The notes below the pieces were generated by a model, which saw only the letters and a list, made by a program, of their open reading frames with translations, ran no database searches and was not told where the DNA came from. A program made the translations under genes and the position numbers. 64,000 nucleotides of DNA, from positions 44,344,361 to 44,408,360 of the forward strand of contig CM065698.1 in NCBI GenBank assembly GCA_017654935.2, written 5' to 3'. Positions 34,775-64,000 of the stretch are shown here, in pieces (within the stretch, counting starts at the first letter, position 1; each line of letters starts with the position of its first letter). This DNA comes from Phymorhynchus buccinoides (taxonomy: Eukaryota > Mollusca > Gastropoda > Neogastropoda > Raphitomidae).

Positions 34775-35145
34775 AGGTGTAGAGTGGCACAGAGGTAACG
34801 TGTTCGCCTTGTGTCAAGTAAACAGAGTTCGAACCTGGGTACAGGGGATTTGTTCTCTCACTCTGCACTAGGCCTTATGGTCTGAACGTGCAGTCTTTCT
34901 GATGAGACTATAAACCGAGGTCCCGTGTGTCCATGCACTTAGCACACGTTAATCCCAGTGGCAACGAAAAAGTTGTTATTTGGTCAAAATGTACCCCCAC
35001 CCCCCCTTTCCTTCGTCATCAGTCACACAAAAATCGCATGCCCCCCAAAAATAAAAATTGGGTGGTGCGCCTCTGGCTGCGACGCGCTCTCCAGGTGGGA
35101 GCAACCCGAATTTCACAGAGACGCCTCTGTGACTATAAAGTACGT
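34775..35145 (+). mobile_element. tRNA-derived SINE, copy 1
   Basis: The head has an A-box-like GTGGCACAGAGGTAACG and a B-box-like GAGTTCGAACCTGG, the internal pol III promoter arrangement of a tRNA. The body shares CTCTGGCTGCGACGC and CACAGAGACGCC with copy 2 (35794-36150). No tRNA cloverleaf or CCA end, so not a tRNA gene. Confidence 0.8.
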
Positions 35146-35793
35146 AATACCTTAAATACATAGGCATTGTAAAAGGGCAGGAAACGAAATATTTGCCACA
35201 TAAATCTATGTGACTTCATTCAACATTTTTCCCCCATTTTGTTGCGGTCCTTATATTTGAAGATTAACAATGTTTGTAAAAAAAAAATGACAAACTGAAT
35301 ACACACATGATCACATTAAAATAAATGAAAAGTTAAAAGATATTATTTGTATTAGTATATATTAACGTATTTATAATAAAGTGAAAGTTCGGCTGCAAAA
35401 CAGCACATATGGGATGAACCATCATTCAATCCTCTGAGCAGATCCTGGAGGTACTGTAATACCAGGTCTGATGATGAAAATATTAATATATATATATATT
35501 AAAGTTTGCTCACACAGTGATTTGTAGTTTTAGCTATATGGGGGAAAATGAAAATGATACAATTGTTGATCAATGAGAAATAAATGTATCAACAGTTTGA
35601 TACAGCCAACCTGTAGGATAAAAAACAAAAACATATTTTTAGCACTGTGACTAGCCAGTATTTCATCAGCGCTGCCAGTTGTTATTTCGAGATGACATAG
35701 GAATGAACGATTAATGTGCAGTAGCATCCCTTGACTGAATGGCGTGAGTATTCGTAGCTAAGCCATCTGTGTGGGCACCCATTACACGAATGC

Positions 35794-35910
35794 CGTGTAG
35801 AGTGGCACAGTGGTGGCGCGTTCGCCTCGTGTCAAGTGAACTCGAGTTCGAACCTGGTACAGGGGATTTTTCCTCTCCCTTTGCACTAGGCCTTACGGTC
35901 TGAACGTGGA

Positions 35911-35941
<31 letters not shown>

Positions 35942-36150
35942 CGTGTGCCCATGCACTTAGCACACGTTAAACCCAGTGTCAATGAAAAAGTTGTCATTTG
36001 GTCAAAATGTACCCCCCCCCTTTCCTTCCTCATCAGTCACACAAAAATCGCATTCCCCCCAAAAGAAATGGGTGGCGCGCCTCTGGCTGCGACGCCCTCT
36101 CCAGGTGGGAGCAACCCGAATTTCACAGAGACGCCTTTGTGACTATAAAT
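35794..36150 (+). mobile_element. tRNA-derived SINE, copy 2
   Basis: Same head (GTGGCACAGTGGTGGCGCG ... GAGTTCGAACCTGG) and body as copy 1. The region between the copies (35146-35793) is AT-rich with nothing recognised. A headless inverted copy is at 56809-57052. Confidence 0.8.
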
Positions 36151-36649
36151 TCCCTAATACATACAGCTATAAATAACCAGCCAACTGAACCGGACACTCG
36201 TCATGCTTTCAGGCGTGCCACTTAGCATCAAATCATCGGTTGCCTCTAAACTGCCAATAATACTGGCAGTATTCTAGGGGGGGAAAACAAACTGTGTAAC
36301 TAACTACAAAGATCCTCTGAAGTCGGAGTGTGGCTGCCCACGTGGCAGGGTAATCAAAAACGGTCACACACGTAATGTTCTCATCCTTAGCTACCATCCT
36401 TAGCATCATCATTTCTACCATAGCGTTCAAGTGCTTCGGCTGTTGGGATGATCCCTGGAGTCTTTAAGCCAGGGTAAGACAACGACAACAACAACTACAA
36501 AGGGGATGCTACACTGCATAGAATTCAACCCAAATGCGATCCGATTGTGACGATGTAATTCTGTCTAAAAAAATAATTCAATTTTCGTTCACTCTACTCA
36601 TGTAGACCCAATACAGTAATACACGAATCAAATAAAACGTCTGTTACAA

Positions 36650-36905
36650 AAATACAGATTTCATCAGATTCGTGTACGGGGGACTACACGAAGCGAAAAT
36701 GGTGTTTTACGTCCTCTTGGTCTGAATCAGACACATATGGGACATTTGTAAATACAAATATGGTGGGAACAATACTGGAGGCAATGCCCGGAGGCAGTAC
36801 GAAACCAGTAAAGTCCCGATTTTTTAAAATTAATACAGATAGCTGTAGCGGTGACCACGCCTCGGTTAAACCTCATCAGCTATGGCACCGCCACAAGTAA
36901 AGGTA
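36650..36905. repeat. Dispersed repeat R3
   Basis: The block with ACACATATGGGACATT and GGAGGCAATGCCCGGAGGCA recurs inverted at 45155-45275 and, diverged, at 58020-58135 (GGATCGTCCC, AATGTCCCA). Non-coding. Confidence 0.6.
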
Positions 36906-37518
36906 GTATTGATGTACGGGGGACTACACACTATAGTCAACAAAACTAGTAGGATTTCACTTCATAAAAAAGTCTATTGACTTGGTGAATTATGAGAATG
37001 ACAGTCAAATATTATCCAGCCCTTTCGTCTTTGACATTGCTACTGTTATATCAAATTCTGAAATTGCCAAATTGTTATGATTTGTTGACGCCTTGTTACT
37101 AGAAATTGTTGTATTTCATGCATTAGTTTAGTTAATTATTAATACGTTTTTTGTTCTTTTTTGTGTCTAATATCACTATTGGTGAAAAGACGTTAAATTA
37201 AACTACCGAACCGTACCTAACTAGTAGGATTTCATCAGATTCATTTAGACAGTAGTAGAATTTCGCGTGAATCATGCCTCACAAATGTCACAATCGGAAC
37301 GCATTGAATCGAATCGTGTGCAGTGTTAAGAAAAGAGAAACACAGCACTTTTTTTTTCTTTCAGTTTTAAAGATTATTTTGTTATGCAGAAAGTCATGAA
37401 TATACAGAAATATATACATGTAATGCGAACACATATTTTGTATTATGCTCTCAATTTTTGTTTTTGTTTGTTATTTACTTCTCTTTGTTCCCTGAATTGT
37501 CTTGAAAGCTTGATTTAC

Positions 37519-38065
37519 AGAAGAAATTACTCGCCTACAGCGAGTTCAAAACAGTGCAGCCCGCCTCATACTGCGTACGCGCAAGCGTGATAACGTCACG
37601 CCACTTCTGAAGGGGCTCCATTGGCTCCCTGTGCAGCCCCGCCTTCAGTATAAGCTGGCTGTCCTATCCTTCCGTCACTTTGAACAGACCCTTCCGCCTT
37701 ACCTCTCCAGTGCTCTTCATACCTACACTCCTTCCCGCTCACTGAGGTCCTCAAATACAAAATTTCTGAAAGTTCCAAAAACAAATCTAAAATAATTTGG
37801 TGACTTCAGTTTCAGTGCCCCTGCTGTTTGGAATTCCCTCCCAGTCGTTCTCCGCCATGAACCAACTATCTCTACTTTCAAAGCTAAACTCAAGACTCAC
37901 TACTTTCAAAGCTCATTCGGTTTGTACATTTTTCTTTCTTGATCTTGTACCTGGGTGAATGATTGAGTATAATGTGTTACGTGACTGCGGGTGTATCAGT
38001 GAATGAAAGCGCCTTGAGTGTAAAATAATTATAGACAGGCGCTATAGAAATGCTATCAATTAAGC
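37519..38065 (+). mobile_element. Non-LTR retrotransposon (CR1/Jockey-like) 3' fragment
   Basis: Plus-strand frames read LQRVQNSAARLILRTRKRDN, then LLKGLHWLPVQPRLQYKLAV and, after a stop/frameshift near 37795, APAVWNSLP. This is the conserved C-terminal segment of non-LTR reverse transcriptases. The 3'UTR ends with the GCGCCTTGAG and GGCGCTATAGAAATGC tail. 5'-truncated and broken. It abuts the Ir25a stop codon, so it may overlap the Ir25a 3'UTR. Confidence 0.85.
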
Positions 38066-38072
38066 GAAGGCG

Positions 38073-63402
<25,330 letters not shown>

Positions 63403-63470
63403 CTGTCCGCACGTCACCAGCCCCCCACAACATACAGACCGAAGAAAAATTCATTTATAGAATTTGTTTA

Positions 63471-63649
63471 TACAGTGGAACCTCCCTTATCAGACCTCCC
63501 ATGATAAGACTCCCTCCTACACAAGACCTACTTCTCTGAGACATTGCCCTTCTTTGGAAGTATTAAAATTACCTCCTTAATAAGACCCCTCCCTTATAAG
63601 ACCTCATTTTGGATGATTTTTGAAAGTCTTATAAGGAGGTTCCACTGTA
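63471..63649. mobile_element. TACAGTGGAACCTCC MITE, short copy
   Basis: TACAGTGGAACCTCCCTTAT at the left and AAGGAGGTTCCACTGTA at the right, about 180 bp. Confidence 0.85.
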
Positions 63650-63806
63650 GTGGAGATACCCTGCCCAGGGTTCATCCCCACTCTTCTCGGCCAAAGGGAT
63701 ATGAGGACACACAGCACACGAATTCCCCACATTCTGACTCCTTTCAGATTTCCACAGAGAACTATTTATTTTCAAGCTATTTTAACAGAGGCAAATATTC
63801 TTTTCA

Positions 63807-64000
63807 TTGATTGTGGTTAGGGATAGATAAAGACCTTACAAATGGAACACCACTATGAAACAATGTACGACTAATGGATAAAACACTTTATATTGGTTCT
63901 TCTTCTCTTCAGGGCCCACGGTTTTCGTTGATTGTGGTTAGGGGTAGACAAAGACCTTACAAATGGAACACCACTATGAAACAATGTACGACTAATGGAT
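63807..64000. repeat. Direct repeat, ~120-bp period, cut by window edge
   Basis: GATTGTGGTTAGGGATAGA...AATGTACGACTAATGGAT at 63809-63879 recurs at 63929-64000 with few changes. It may continue to the right. Confidence 0.85.

Noticed and set aside
34775..34870. tRNA gene
   Set aside because: A and B boxes are present but no cloverleaf arms or 3' acceptor stem pair, and the unit recurs with a long common body; it is a SINE head.

Overview
This is a gene-sparse window from a lophotrochozoan animal genome, most likely a gastropod mollusc. I infer this from spliced genes with small exons and long introns, an Ir25a gene (a protostome ionotropic receptor), very abundant CA/GT, CT/GA and GAT microsatellites, and many MITE, SINE and non-LTR retrotransposon remnants. 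The species cannot be named from the sequence alone.

Three protein-coding genes can be reconstructed exon by exon, and the intron phases agree at every usable junction. (1) ZMYND12, minus strand, ATG at 11856, running off the left edge; about 350 codons are present. (2) TMEM201/SAMP1, plus strand, ATG at 12049, stop at 28279; 11 exons and 874 codons. (3) An ionotropic receptor 25a (Ir25a) homologue, minus strand, stop at 38073, running off the right edge past 63402; about 915 codons are present, and one exon is disrupted or mis-assembled. ZMYND12 and TMEM201 are head to head with 192 bp between start codons, so they probably share a promoter. TMEM201 and Ir25a are convergent, separated by about 9.8 kb (28280-38072) of dispersed repeats. 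The three proteins (sperm-axoneme MYND/TPR protein, inner nuclear membrane protein, chemosensory co-receptor) have no obvious joint function.

Layout: 1-11856 ZMYND12, with microsatellite introns; 11857-12048 divergent promoter; 12049-28279 TMEM201, including a 27-copy 71-bp array, a 7-copy array, a 9-copy 65-bp array and a 1.5-kb GAT minisatellite; 28280-38072 repeat-rich intergenic DNA; 38073-64000 Ir25a, whose introns hold TTAA-flanked MITEs, foldback elements, LINE 3' ends and microsatellites.

The most unusual signal is that all three genes carry extra copies of their own exon-intron junctions. A piece of exon end, its splice site and adjoining intron is repeated, always in the same orientation and always on the intron side of the real exon. 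At least ten exons are affected, and the copies range from nearly identical (27 acceptors in TMEM201) to degenerate. In four cases the nearest extra splice site lies a multiple of three away with an open frame (147, 84, 57 and 105 nt), so alternative isoforms are predicted. A second notable signal is a foldback element with telomere-like TTAGGG tracts in both arms, present twice.
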